Shown here one piece after another: positions 5,140 to 5,210 of a stretch of 5,210 bases of DNA. The notes under the pieces are model-generated. The model saw only the letters and a list, made by a program, of their open reading frames with translations, was not told the DNA's origin and did no database searches. Within the stretch, counting starts at the first letter, position 1; each line of letters opens with the position of its first letter. Source of the stretch: CAZJRQ01 sp964548535 (lineage in GTDB: Bacteria > Bacillota > Clostridia > Oscillospirales > Ruminococcaceae); NCBI GenBank assembly GCA_964548535.1, contig CAZJRQ010000070.1, positions 1 to 5,210 of the forward strand. Direction: 5' to 3'. The position numbers and the translations under genes were made by a program.

Positions 5140-5210
5140 CCTACACCACGCGGTCGTGACGCCGATTATGCTATAAACACCAATCACGAGCGAGGAACGA
5201 GCGATAATGC
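5140..5210 (+). repeat. GC-rich intergenic repeat, copy 3 (cut by window end)
   Basis: Matches copy 1 positions 5-69 without gaps over 5146-5210, with 11 differences in 65 positions. The differences cluster at 5150-5155 and 5171-5177. The 5' hairpin becomes CACG-CGGT-CGTG, keeping pairing through an A-T to G-C exchange. The doubled nonamer is kept except for one base (AACGAGCGA in the second unit). The 3' hairpin lies beyond the window. No gene is visible between 4909 and 5210. Confidence 0.8.

Overview
The window is AT-rich DNA that looks like a Gram-positive gut or rumen Clostridium-class bacterium, probably Ruminococcaceae/Oscillospiraceae-like. The evidence is AAGGAG-type ribosome sites, sigma-A promoters with 17-bp spacers, U-rich hairpin terminators and a lipoprotein beta-mannanase. 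The species cannot be fixed from sequence reading alone.

Layout, left to right. Positions 1-339 hold no gene. They contain two copies of a GC-rich ~95-bp intergenic repeat (1-96 and 247-339), two shorter repeat blocks (96-114, 115-131) and a two-way terminator (160-201). Positions 340-1743 (minus) encode a membrane polyprenyl-phosphate sugar-phosphotransferase that starts exopolysaccharide or capsule repeat units. Positions 1744-2087 are a divergent control region with two strong promoters facing away from each other, two 16-bp direct repeats and an 11-bp-arm palindrome. Positions 2088-2933 (plus) encode a GT2 glycosyltransferase whose best start is an ATT codon. A terminator lies at 2973-3017, followed by a promoter overlapped by a LacI-type operator candidate. 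Positions 3232-4908 (plus) encode a lipid-anchored CBM35-like + GH26 endo-beta-mannanase. Positions 4909-5210 hold the same repeat blocks as the left edge, another terminator, and a third repeat copy cut by the window end.

The two divergent glycosyltransferase-type genes probably serve one surface-polysaccharide pathway: the first loads a sugar phosphate on the lipid carrier and the second adds a further sugar. The mannanase is a separate transcription unit with its own promoter and operator. It probably degrades mannan or glucomannan at the cell surface.

I see no defence system, CRISPR array, transposase, tRNA or rRNA. The least ordinary content is the composite intergenic element: (GCGCC...GGAC block) - (TGTTGCTCGGGTTGGGG) - related terminator hairpin - ~95-bp head repeat. 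It occurs at both edges of the window and shows base-pair-preserving differences between copies. The probable ATT start of the GT2 gene and the symmetric control region between the divergent genes also deserve attention.
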